Assembly (NCBI RefSeq): GCF_037975245.1
Contig: NC_092562.1
Span: 17,685,521 to 17,749,520, forward strand
Reading direction: 5' to 3'
DNA length: 64,000 bases
From: Apostichopus japonicus
Taxonomy: Eukaryota > Echinodermata > Holothuroidea > Aspidochirotida > Stichopodidae
Positions 9,263-20,912 of the stretch are shown piece after piece. Under the pieces are notes generated by a model. It was not told the DNA's origin. It was given only the letters and a program-made list of their open reading frames with translations, and searched no databases. Within the stretch, counting starts at the first letter, position 1. Every line of letters begins with the position of its first letter. The position numbers and the translations under genes were made by a program.

Positions 9263-12200
9263 ATTAGTTAATCTACCTAATATCTCAGTCCATACAGTGG
9301 CGCGATGGCTTGGCGCACTGTACGAGCTGATGATCGAGACTCTCTTTTGCATTCGTGGTTCGACCCCGGGAGATGACGTCTTTTACAGCAAGTGCCTACA
9401 CGGGGAGCTGTAAGTATTAGTTAATCCACCTAATATCTCAGTCCATACAGTGGCGCGATGGCTTGGCGCACTGTACGAGCTGATGATCGAGACTCTCTTT
9501 TGCATCCGTGGTTCGAACCCCGGGTGATGACGTCTTTTACAGCAAATGCCTACACGGGGAGCTGTAAGTATTAGTTAATCCACCTAATATCTCAGTCCAT
9601 ACAGTGGCGCGATGGCTTGGCGCACTGTACGAGCTGATGATCGAGACTCTCTTTTGCATCCGTGGTTCGAACCCCGGGTGATGACGTCTTTTACAGCAAA
9701 TGCCTACACGGGGAGCTGTAAGTATTAGTTAATCCACCTAATATCTCAGTCCATACAGTGGCGCGATGGCTTGGCGCACTGTACGAGCTGATGATCGAGA
9801 CTCTCTTTTGCATCCGTGGTTCGAACCCCTGGTGATGACGTCTTTTGCCGATGTTTTACAGCAAGTGCCTACACTGGGAGCTGTAAGTATTAGTTAATCC
9901 ACCTAATATCTCAGTCCATACAGTGGCGCGATGGCTTGGCGCACTGTACGAGCTGATGATCGAGACTCTCTTTTGCATCCGTGGTTCGAACCCCGGGTGA
10001 TGACGTCTTTTGCCGATATTTTACAGCAAGTGCCTACAAGGGGAGCTGTAAGTATTAGTTAATCCACCTAATATCTCAGTCCATACAGTGGCGCGATGGC
10101 TTGGCGCACTGTACGAGCTGATGATCGAGACTCTCTTTTGCATCCGTGGTTCGAACCCCGGGTGATGACGTCTTTTGCCGATTTTTTACAGCAAGTGCCT
10201 ACACGGGGAGCTGTAAGTATTAGTTAATCCACCTAATATCTCAGTCCATACAGTGGCGCGATGGCTTGGCGCACTGTACGAGCTGATGATCGAGACTCTC
10301 TTTTGCATCCGTGGTTCGAACCCCGGGTGATGACGTCTTTTACAGCAAATGCCTACACGGGGAGCTGTAAGTATTAGTTAATCCACCTAATATCTCAGTC
10401 CATACAGTGGCGCGATGGCTTGGCGCACTGTACGAGCTGATGATCGAGACTCTCTTTTGCATCCGTGGTTCGAACCCCGGGTGATGACGTCTTTTGCCGA
10501 TCTTTTACAGCAAGTGCCTACACGGGGAGCTGTAAGTATTAGTTAATCCACCTAATATCTCAGTCCATACAGTGGCGCGATGGCTTGGCGCACTGTACGA
10601 GCTGATGATCGAGACTCTCTTTTGCATCCGTGGTTCGAACCCCGGGTGATGACGTCTTTTGCCGATCTTTTACAGCAAGTGCCTACACGGGGAGCTGTAA
10701 GTATTAGTTAATCCACCTAATATCTCAGTCCATACAGTGGCGCGATGGCTTGGCGCACTGTACGAGCTGATGATCGAGACTCTCTTTTGCATCCGTGGTT
10801 CGAACCCCGGGTGATGACGTCTTTTGCCTATCTTTTACAGCAAGTGCCTACACGGGGAGCTGTAAGTATTAGTTGATCCACCTAATATCTCAGTCCATAC
10901 AGTGGCGCGATGGCTGGGCGCACTGTACGAGCTGATGATCGAGACTCTCTTTTGCATCCGTGGTTCGAACCCCGGGTGATGACGTCTTTTGCCGATCTTT
11001 TACAGCAAGTGCCTACACGGGGAGCTGTAAGTATTAGTTAATCCACCTAATATCTCAGTCCATACAGTGGCGCGATGGCTTGGCGCACTGTACGAGCTGA
11101 TGATCGAGACTCTCTTTTGCATCCGTGGTTCGAACCCCGGGTGAAGACGTCTTTTACAGCAAGTGCCTACACGGGGAGCTGTAAGTATTAGTTAATCCAC
11201 CTAATATCTCAGTCCATACAGTGGCGCGATGGCTTGGCGCACTGTACGAGCTGATGATCGAGACTCTCTTTTGCATCCGTGGTTCGAACCCCGGGTGATG
11301 ACGTCTTTTACAGCAAATGCCTACACGGGGAGCTGTAAGTATTAGTTAATCCACCTAATATCTCAGTCCATACAGTGGCGCGATGGCTTGGCGCACTGTA
11401 CGAGCTGATGATCGAGACTCTCTTTTGCATCCGTGGTTCGAACCCCGGGTGATGACGTCTTTTACAGCAAATGCCTACACGGGGAGCTGTAAGTATTAGT
11501 TAATCCACCTAATATCTCAGTCCATACAGTGGCGCGATGGCTTGGCGCACTGTACGAGCTGATGATCGAGACTCTCTTTTGCATCCGTGGTTCGAACCCC
11601 TGGTGATGACGTCTTTTGCCGATCTTTTACAGCAAGTGCCTACACTGGGAGCTGTAAGTATTAGTTAATCCACCTAATATCTCAGTCCATACAGTGGCGC
11701 GATGGCTTGGCGCACTGTACGAGCTGATGATCGAGACTCTCTTTTGCATCCGTGGTTCGAACCCCGGGTGATGACGTCTTTTGCCGATCTTTTACAGCAA
11801 GTGCCTACAAGGGGAGCTGTAAGTATTAGTTAATCCACCTAATATCTCAGTCCATACAGTGGCGCGATGGCTTGGCGCACTGTACGAGCTGATGATCGAG
11901 ACTCTCTTTTGCATCCGTGGTTCGAACCCCGGGTGATGACGTCTTTTGCCGATGTTTTACAGCAAGTGCCTACACGGGGAGCTGTAAGTATTAGTTAATC
12001 CAACTAATATCTCAGTCCATACAGTGGCGCGATGGCTTGGCGCACTGTACGAGCTGATGATCGAGACTCTCTTTTGCATCCGTGGTTCGAACCCCGGGTG
12101 ATGACGTCTTTTACAGCAAATGCCTACACGGGGAGCTGTAAGTATTAGTTAATCCACCTAATATCTCAGTCCATACAGTGGCGCGATGGCTTGGCGCACT

Positions 12201-14400
12201 GTACGAGCTGATGATCGAGACTCTCTTTTGCATCCGTGGTTCGAACCCCGGGTGATGACGTCTTTTGCCGATCTTTTACAGCAAGTGCCTAAACGGGGAG
12301 CTGTAAGTATTAGTTAATACACCTAATATCTCAGTCCATACAGTGGCGCGATGGCTTGGCGCACTGTACGAGCTGATGATCGAGACTCTCTTTTGCATCC
12401 GTGGTTCGAACCCTGGGTGATGACGTCTTTTGCCGATCTTTTACGGCAAGTGCCTACACGGGGAGCTGTAAGTATTAGTTAATCCACCTAATATCTCAGT
12501 CCATACAGTGGCGCGATGGCTTGGCGCACTGTACGAGCTGATGATCGAGACTCTCTTTTGCATCCGTGGTTCGAACCCCGGGTGATGACGTCTTTTGCCG
12601 ATCTTTTACAGCAAGTGCCTACACGGGGAGCTGTAAGTATTAGTTAATCCACCTAATATCTCAGTCCATACAGTGGCGCGATGGCTTGGCGCACTGTACG
12701 AGCTGATGATCGAGACTCTCTTTTGCATCCGTGGTTCGAACCCCGGGTGATGACGTCTTTTGCCGATCTTTTACAGCAAGTGCCTACACGGGGAGCTGTA
12801 AGTATTAGTTAATCCACCTAATATCTCAGTCCATACAGTGGCGCGATGGCTTGGCGCACTGTACGAACTGATGATCGAGACTCTCTTTTGCATCCGTGGT
12901 TCGAACCCCGGGTGATGACGTCTTTTGCCGATGTTTTACAGCAAGTGCCTACACGGGGAGCTGTAAGTATTAGTTAATCTACCTAATATCTCAGTCCATA
13001 CAGTGGCGCGATGGCTTGGCGCACTGTACGAGCTGATGATCGAGACTCTCTTTTGCATCCGTGGTTCGAACCCCGGGTGATGACGTCTTTTACAGAAAGT
13101 GCCTACACGGGGAGCTGTAAGTATTAGTTAATCCACCTAATATCTCAGTCCACACAGTGGCGCGATGGCTTGGCGCACTGTACGAGCTGATGATCGAGAC
13201 TCTCTTTTGCATCCGTGGTTCGAACCCCGGGTGATGACGTCTTTTACAGCAAATGCCTACACGGGGAGCTGTAAGTATTAGTTAATCCACCTAATATCTC
13301 AGTCCATACAGTGGCGCGATGGCTTGGCGCACTGTACGAGCTGATGATCGAGACTCTCTTTTGCATCCGTGGTTCGAACCCCGGGTGATGACGTCTTTTA
13401 CAGCTAATGCCTACACGGGGAGCTGTAAGTATTAGTTAATCCACCTAATATCTCAGTCCATACAGTGGCGCGATGGCTTGGCGCACTGTACGAGCTGATG
13501 ATCGAGACTCTCTTTTGCATCCGTGGTTCGAACCGCTGGTGATGACGTCTTTTGCCGATCTTTTACAGCAAGTGCCTACACTGGGAGCTGTAAGTATTAG
13601 TTAATCCACCTAATATCTCAGTCCATACAGTGGCGCGATGGCTTGGCGCACTGTACGAGCTGATGATCGAGACTCTCTTTTGCATCCGTGGTTCGAACCC
13701 CGGGTGATGACGTCTTTTGCCGATGTTTTACAGCAAGTGCCTACAAGGGGAGCTGTAAGTATTAGTTAATCCACCTAATATCTCAGTCCATACAGTGGCG
13801 CGATGGCTTGGCGCACTGTACGAGCTGATGATCGAGACTCTCTTTTGCATCCGTGGTTCGAACCCCGGGTGATGACGTCTTTTGCCGATGTTTTACAGCA
13901 AGTGCCTACACGGGGAGCTGTAAGTATTAGTTAATCCAACTAATATCTCAGTCCATACAGTGGCGCGATGGCTTGGCGCACTGTACGAGCTGATGATCGA
14001 GACTCTCTTTTGCATCCGTGGTTCGAACCCCGGGTGATGACGTCTTTTACAGCAAATGCCTACACGGGGAGCTGTAAGTATTTGTTAATCCACCTAATAT
14101 CTCAGTCCATACAGTGGCGCGATGGCTTGGCGCACTGTACGAGCTGATGATCGAGACTCTCTTTTGCATCCGTGGTTCGAACCCCGGGTGATGACGTCTT
14201 TTGCCGATCTTTTACAGCAAGTGCCTAAACAGGGAGCTGTAAGTATTAGTTAATACACCTAATATCTCAGTCCATACAGTGGCGCGATGGCTTGGCGCAC
14301 TGTACGAGCTGATGATCGAGACTCTCTTTTGCATCCGTGGTTCGAACCCTGGGTGATGACGTCTTTTGCCGATCTTTTACAGCAAGTGACTACACGGGGA
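9263..14400. repeat. HOR family of 11 and 12 monomers (1,771 and 1,936 bp)
   Basis: A CTGGTGATG variant marks 9,830, 11,601 and 13,537, spaced 1,771 bp (seven long plus four short units) and 1,936 bp (eight long plus four short). CACTGGGAG follows in each case. The second spacing is confirmed by CCAACTAAT (12,003 and 13,939) and TTAATACACC (12,315 and 14,251). TTAATCTACC links 9,274 with 12,980 at 3,706 bp, one less than the sum of both spacings; the missing base corresponds to a one-base loss in the 9,263 unit (TTCGACCCCGGG near 9,360). Three successive rounds of the block are thus present, the third with additional changes such as AACCGCTGG. Copy edges are approximate. Confidence 0.8.
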
Positions 14401-14739
14401 GCTGTAAGTATTAGTTAATCCACCTAATATCTCAGTCCATACAGTGGCGCGATGGCTTGGCGCACTGTACGAGCTGATGATCGAGACTCTCTTTTGCATC
14501 CGTGGTTCGAACCCCGGGTGATGACGTCTTTTGCCGATCTTTTACAGCAAGTGCCTACACGGGGAGCTGTAAGTATTAGTTAATCCACCTAATATCTCAG
14601 TCCATACAGTGGCGCGATGGCTTGGCGCACTGTACGAGCTGATGATCGAGACTCTCTTTTGCATCCGTGGTTCGAACCCCGGGTGATGACGTCTTTTGCC
14701 GATCTTTTACAGCAAGTGCCTACACGGGGAGCTGTAAGT

Positions 14740-17700
14740 ATTAGTTAATCCACCTAATATCTCAGTCCATACAGTGGCGCGATGGCTTGGCGCACTGTAC
14801 GAGCTGATGATCGAGGCTCTCTTTTGCATCCGTGGTTCGAACCCCGGGTGATGACGTCTTTTGCCGATCTTTTACAGCAAGTGCCTACACGGGGAGCTGT
14901 AAGTATTAGTTAATCCACCTAATATCTCAGTCCATACAGTGGCGCGATGGCTTGGCGCACTGTACGAGCTGATGATCGAGAGTCTCTTTTGCATCCGTGG
15001 TTCGAACCCCGGGTGATGACCTTTTTTTACAGCAAATGCCTACACGGGAAGCTGTAAGTATTAGTTAATCAACCTAATATCTCAGTCCATACAGTGGCGC
15101 GATGGCTTGGCGCACTGTACGAGCTGATGATCGAGACTCTCTTTTGCATCCGTGGTTCGAACCTCGGGTGATGACGTCTTTTACAGCAAATGCCTACACG
15201 GGGAGCTCTAAGTATTAGTTAATCCACCTAATATCTCAGTCCATACAGTGGCGCGATGGCTTGGCGCACTGTACGAGCTGATGATCGAGACTCTCTTTTG
15301 CATCCGTGGTTCGAACCCCGGGTGATGACGTCTTTTGCCGATCTTTTACAGCAAGTGCCTAAACGGGAAGCTGTAAGTATTAGTTAATCCACCTAATATC
15401 TCAGTCCATACAGTGGCGCGATGGCTTGGCGCACTGTACGAGCTGATGATCGAGACTCTCTTTTGCATCCGTGGTTCGAACCCCGGGTGATGACGTCTTT
15501 TGCCGATCTTTTACAGCAAGTGCCTACACGGGGAGCTGTAAGTATTAGTTAATCCACCTAATATCACAGTCCATACAGTGGCGCGATGGCTTGGCGCACT
15601 GTACGAGCTGATGATCGAGACTCTCTTTTGCATCCGTGGTTCGAACCCCGGGTGATGACGTCTTTTGCCGATCTTTTACAGCAAGTGCCTACACGGGGAG
15701 CTGTAAGTATTAGTTAATCCACCTAATATCTCAGTCCATACAGTGGCGCGATGGCTTGGCGCACTGTACGAGCTGATGATCGAGACTCTCTTTTGCATCC
15801 GTGGTTCGAACCCCGGGTGATGACGTCTTTTGCCGATCTTTTACAGCAAGTGCCTACACGGGGAGCTGTAAGTATTAATTAATCCACCTAATATCTCAGT
15901 CCATACAGTGGCGCGATGGCTTGGCGCACTGTACGAGCTGATGATCGAGACTCTCTTTTGCATCCGTGGTTCGAACCCCGGGTGATGACGTCTTTTGCCG
16001 ATCTTTTACAGCAAGTGCCTACACGGGGAGCTGTAAGTATTAGTTAATCCACCTAATATCTCAGTCCATACAGTGGCGCGATGGCTTGGCGCACTGTACG
16101 AGCTGATGATCGAGACTCTCTTTTGCATCCGTGGTTCGAACCCCGGGTGATGACGTCTTTTACAGCAAGTGCCTACACGGGGAGCTGTAAGTATTAGTTA
16201 ATCCACCTAATATCTCAGTCCATACAGTGGCGCGATGGCTTGGCGCACTGTACGAGCTGATGATCGAGACTCTCTTTTGCATCCGTGGTTCGAACCCCGG
16301 GTGATGACGTCTTTTACAGCAAATGCCTACACGGGGAGCTGTAAGTATTAGTTAATCCACCTAATATCTCAGTCCATACAGTGGCGCGATGGCTTGGCGC
16401 ACTGTACGAGCTGATGATCGAGACTCTCTTTTGCATCCGTGGTTCGAACCCCGGGTGATGACGTCTTTTGCCGATCTTTTACAGCAAGTGCCTACACGGG
16501 GAGCTGTAAGTATTAGTTAATCCACCTAATATCTCAGTCCATACAGTGGCGCGATGGCTTGGCGCACTGTACGAGCTGATGATCGAGGCTCTCTTTTGCA
16601 TCCGTGTTTCGAACCCCGGGTGATGACGTCTTTTGCCGATCTTTTACAGCAAGTGCCTACACGGGGAGCTGTAAGTATTAGTTAATCCACCTAATATCTC
16701 AGTCCATACAGTGGCGCGATGGCTTGGCGCACTGTACGAGCTGATGATCGAGACTCTCTTTTGCATCCGTGGTTCGAACCCCGGGTGATGACGTCTTTTG
16801 CCGATCTTTTACAGCAAGTGCCTACACGGGGAGCTGTAAGTATTAGTTAATCCACCTAATATCTCAGTCCATACAGTGGCGCGATGGCTTGGCGCACTGT
16901 ACGAGCTGATGATCGAGACTCTCTTTTGCATCCGTGGTTCGAACCCCGGGTGATGACGTCTTTTGCCGATCTTTTACAGCAAGTGCCTACACGGGGAGCT
17001 GTAAGTATTAGTTAATCCACCTAATATCTCAGTCCATACAGTGGCGCGATGGCTTGGCGCACTGTACGAGCTGATGATCGAGGCTCTCTTTTGCATCCGT
17101 GGTTCGAACCCCGGGTGATGACGTCTTTTGCCGATCTTTTACAGCAAGTGCCTACACGGGGAGCTGTAAGTATTAGTTAATCCACCTAATATCTCAGTCC
17201 ATACAGTGGCGCGATGGCTTGGCGCACTGTACGAGCTGATGATCGAGACTCTCTTTTGCATCCGTGGTTCGAACCCCGGGTGATGACGTCTTTTACAGCA
17301 AATGCCTACACGGGGAGCTGTAAGTATTAGTTAATCCACCTAATATCTCAGTCCATACAGTGGCGCGATGGCTTGGCGCACTGTACGAGCTGATGATCGA
17401 GACTCTCTTTTGCATCCGTGGTTCGAACCTCGGGTGATGACGTCTTTTACAGCAAATGCCTACACGGGGAGCTGTAAGTATTAGTTAATCCACCTAATAT
17501 CTCAGTCCATACAGTGGCGCGATGGCTTGGCGCACTGTACGAGCTGATGATCGAGACTCTCTTTTGCATCCGTGGTTCGAACCCCGGGTGATGACGTCTT
17601 TTGCCGATCTTTTACAGCAAGTGCCTAAACGGGGAGCTGTAAGTATTAGTTAATCCACCTAATATCTCAGTCCATACAGTGGCGCGATGGCTTGGCGCAC

Positions 17701-18304
17701 TGTACGAGCTGATGATCGAGACTCTCTTTTGCATCCGTGGTTCGAACCCCGGGTGATGACGTCTTTTGCCGATCTTTTACAGCAAGTGCCTACACGGGGA
17801 GCTGTAAGTATTAGTTAATCCACCTAATATCTCAGTCCATACAGTGGCGCGATGGCTTGGCGCACTGTACGAGCTGATGATCGAGACTCTCTTTTGCATC
17901 CGTGGTTCGAACCCCGGGTGATGACGTCTTTTGCCGATCTTTTACAGCAAGTGCCTACACGGGGAGCTGTAAGTATTAGTTAATCCACCTAATATCTCAG
18001 TCCATACAGTGGCGCGATGGCTTGGCCCACTGTACGAGCTGATGATCGAGACTCTCTTTTGCATCCGTGGTTCGAACCCCGGGTGATGACGTCTTTTGCC
18101 GATCTTTTACAGCAAGTGCCTACACGGGGAGCTGTAAGTATTAGTTAATCCACCTAATATCTCAGTCCATACAGTGGCGCGATGGCTTGGCGCAGTGTAC
18201 GAGCTGATGATCGAGACTCTCTTTTGCATCCGTGGTTCGAACCCCGGGTGATGACGTCTTTTGCCGATCTTTTACAGCAAGTGCCTACACGGGGAGCTGT
18301 AAGT
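14740..18304. repeat. HOR: 2,267-bp, 14-monomer block, second copy partial
   Basis: The block starts at 14,740 and again at 17,007. CGAGGCTCT recurs at 14,816 and 17,083 (2,267 bp), while AACCTCGGG recurs at 15,164 and 17,430 (2,266 bp). The one-base difference is explained by an extra T in copy 1 at the junction GACCTTTTTTTACAG near 15,020. A CTAAACGG unit follows AACCTCGGG by 197 bp in both copies, and the same pair with the same 197-bp gap is also seen at 7,398-7,595. Copy 2 stops at 18,304, where the next HOR begins. Confidence 0.8.
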
Positions 18305-20912
18305 ATTAGTTAATCCACCGAATATCTCAGTCCATACAGTGGCGCGATGGCTTACTGTACCAACTGATGATCGAGACTCTCTTTTGCATCCGTGGTTCGA
18401 ACCCCGGGTGATGACGTCTTTTGCCCATCTTTTACAGCAAGTGCCTACACGGGGAGCTGTAAGTATTAGTTAATCCACCTAATATCTCAGTCCATACAGT
18501 GGCGCGATGGCTTGGCGCACTGTACGAGCTGATGATCGAGACTCTCTTTTGCATCCGTGGTTCGAACCCCGGGTGATGACGTCTTTTGCCGATCTTTTAC
18601 AGCAAGTGCCTACACGGGGAGCTGTAAGTATTAGTTAATCCACCTAATATCTCAGTCCATACAGTGGCGCGATGGCTTGGCGCACTGTACGAGCTGATGA
18701 TCGAGACTCTCTTTTGCATCCGTGGTTCGAACCCCAGGTGATGACGTCTTTTACAGCAAATGCCTACACGGGGAGCTGTAAGTATTAGTTAATCCACCTA
18801 ATATCTCAGTCCATACAGTGGCGCGATGGCTTGGCGCACTGTACGAGCTGATGATCGAGACTCTCTTTTGCATCCGTGGTTCGAACCCCGGGTGATGACG
18901 TCTTTTGCCGATCTTTTACAGCAAGTGCCTACACGGGGAGCTGTAAGTATTAGTTAATCCACCTAATATCTCAGTCCATACAGTGGCGCGATGGCTTGGC
19001 GCACTGTACGAGCTGATGATCGAGACTCTCTTTTGCATCCGTGGTTCGAACCCCGGGTGATGACGTCTTTTGCCGATCTTTTACAGCAAGTGCCTACACG
19101 GGGAGCTGTAAGTATTAGTTAATCCACCTAATATCTCAGTCCATACAGTGGCGCGATGGCTTGGCGCACTGTACGAGCTGATGATCGAGACTCTCTTTTG
19201 CATCCGTGGTTCGAACCCCGGGTGATGACGTCTTTTGCCGATCTTTTACAGCAAGTGCCTACACTGGGAGCTGTAAGTATTAGTTAATCCACCTAATATC
19301 TCAGTCCATACAGTGGCGCGAAGGCTTGGCGCGCTGTACGAACTGATGATCGAGACTCTCTTTTGCATCCGTGGTTCGAACCCCGGGTGATGACGTCTTT
19401 TGCCGATCTTTTACAGCAAGTGCCTACACGGGGAGCTGTAAGTATTAGTTAATCCACCTAATATCTCAGTCCATACAGTGGCGCGATGGCTTACTGTACC
19501 AACTGATGATCGAGACTCTCTTTTGCATCCGTGGTTCGAACCCCGGGTGATGACGTCTTTTGCCGATCTTTTACAGCAAGTGCCTACACGGGGAGCTGTA
19601 AGTATTAGTTAATCCACCTAATATCTCAGTCCATACAGTGGCGCGATGGCTTGGCGCACTGTACGAGCTGATGATCGAGACTCTCTTTTGCATCCGTGGT
19701 TCGAACCCCGGGTGATGACGTCTTTTGCCGATCTTTTACAGCAAGTGCCTAAACGGGGAGCTGTAAGTATTAGTTAATCCACCTAATATCTCAGTCCATA
19801 CAGTGGCGCGATGGCTTGGCGCACTGTACGAGCTGATGATCGAGACTCTCTTTTGCATCCGTGGTTCGAAACCCGGGTGATGACGTCTTTTGCCGATCTT
19901 TTACAGCAAGTGCCTAAAAGGGGAGCTGTAAGTATTAGTTAATCCACCTAATATCTCAGTCCATACAGTGGCGCGATGGCTTGGCGCACTGTACGAGCTG
20001 ATGATCGAGACTCTCTTTTGCATCCGTGGTTCGAACCCCGGGTGATGACGTCTTTTGCCGATCTTTTACAGCAAGTGCCTACACGGGGAGCTGTAAGTAT
20101 TAGTTAATCCACCTAATATCTCAGTCCATACAGTGGCGCGATGGCTTGGCGCACTGTACGAGCTGATGATCGAGACTCTCTTTTGCATCCGTGGTTCGAA
20201 CCCCGGGTGATGACGTCTTTTGCCGATCTTTTACAGCAAGTGCCTACACGGGGAGCTGTAAGTATTACTTAATCCACCTAATATCTCAGTCCATACAGTG
20301 GCGCGATGGCTTGGCGCGCTGTACGAACTGATGATCGAGACTCTCTTTTGCATCCGTGGTTCGAACCCCGGGTGATGACGTCTTTTGCCGATCTTTTACA
20401 GCAAGTGCCTACACGGGGAGCTGTAAGTATTAGTTAATCCACCTAATATCTCAGTCCATACAGTGGCGCGATGGCTTGGCGCACTGTACGAGCTGATGAT
20501 CGAGACTCTCTTTTGCATCCGTGGTTCGAACCCCGGGTGATGACGTCTTTTGCCGATCTTTTACAGCAAGTGCCTACACGGGGATCTGTAAGTATTAGTT
20601 AATCCACCTAATATCTCAGTCCATACAGTGGCGCGATGGCTTGGCGCACTGTACGAGCTGATGATCGAGACTCTCTTTTGCATCCGTGGTTCGAACCCCG
20701 GGTGATGACGTCTTTTACATCAAATGCCTACACGGGGAGCTGTAAGTATTAGTTAATCCACCTAATATCTCAGTCCATACAGTGGCGCGATGGCTTGGCG
20801 CACTGTACGAGCTGATGATCGAGACTCTCTTTTGCATCCGTGGTTCGAACCCCGGGTGATGACGTCTTTTGCCGATCTTTTACAGCAAGTGCCTACACGG
20901 GGAGCTGTAAGT
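18305..20912. repeat. HOR copy 1 of 2: 2,608-bp, 16-monomer block
   Basis: Sixteen units: fourteen with the normal spacing for their type, of which two are short, plus two units with a five-base loss in the hairpin. Arithmetic gives 2,608 bp, which matches. Diagnostic variants are CCACCGAAT (18,320), CCCCAGGTG (18,736), CGAAGGCTT (19,321), CTAAAAGG with GAAACCC, GTATTACTT, GGGATCTG and TTTTACATCAAATG (20,713). All recur 2,608 bp later in the next block. The preceding unit has CGCAGTGTAC (about 18,194), absent from the corresponding place before copy 2, which fixes the left edge. Confidence 0.92.
18353..18354 (+). other. Hairpin-arm deletion, five bases (also at 19,492, 20,961, 22,100)
   Basis: GGCTT is followed directly by ACTGTA; GGCGC of the right hairpin arm is missing. 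The outer six-base pairing TACAGT/ACTGTA remains but the D-arm-like core is lost. The same units read ACTGTACCAACTG in place of ACTGTACGAGCTG. Two such units lie in each 2,608-bp block, so four copies derive from duplication. The CCAACTG base changes also occur with an intact hairpin at 25,031 and 26,967, so the substitution and the deletion are separable. Confidence 0.85.
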
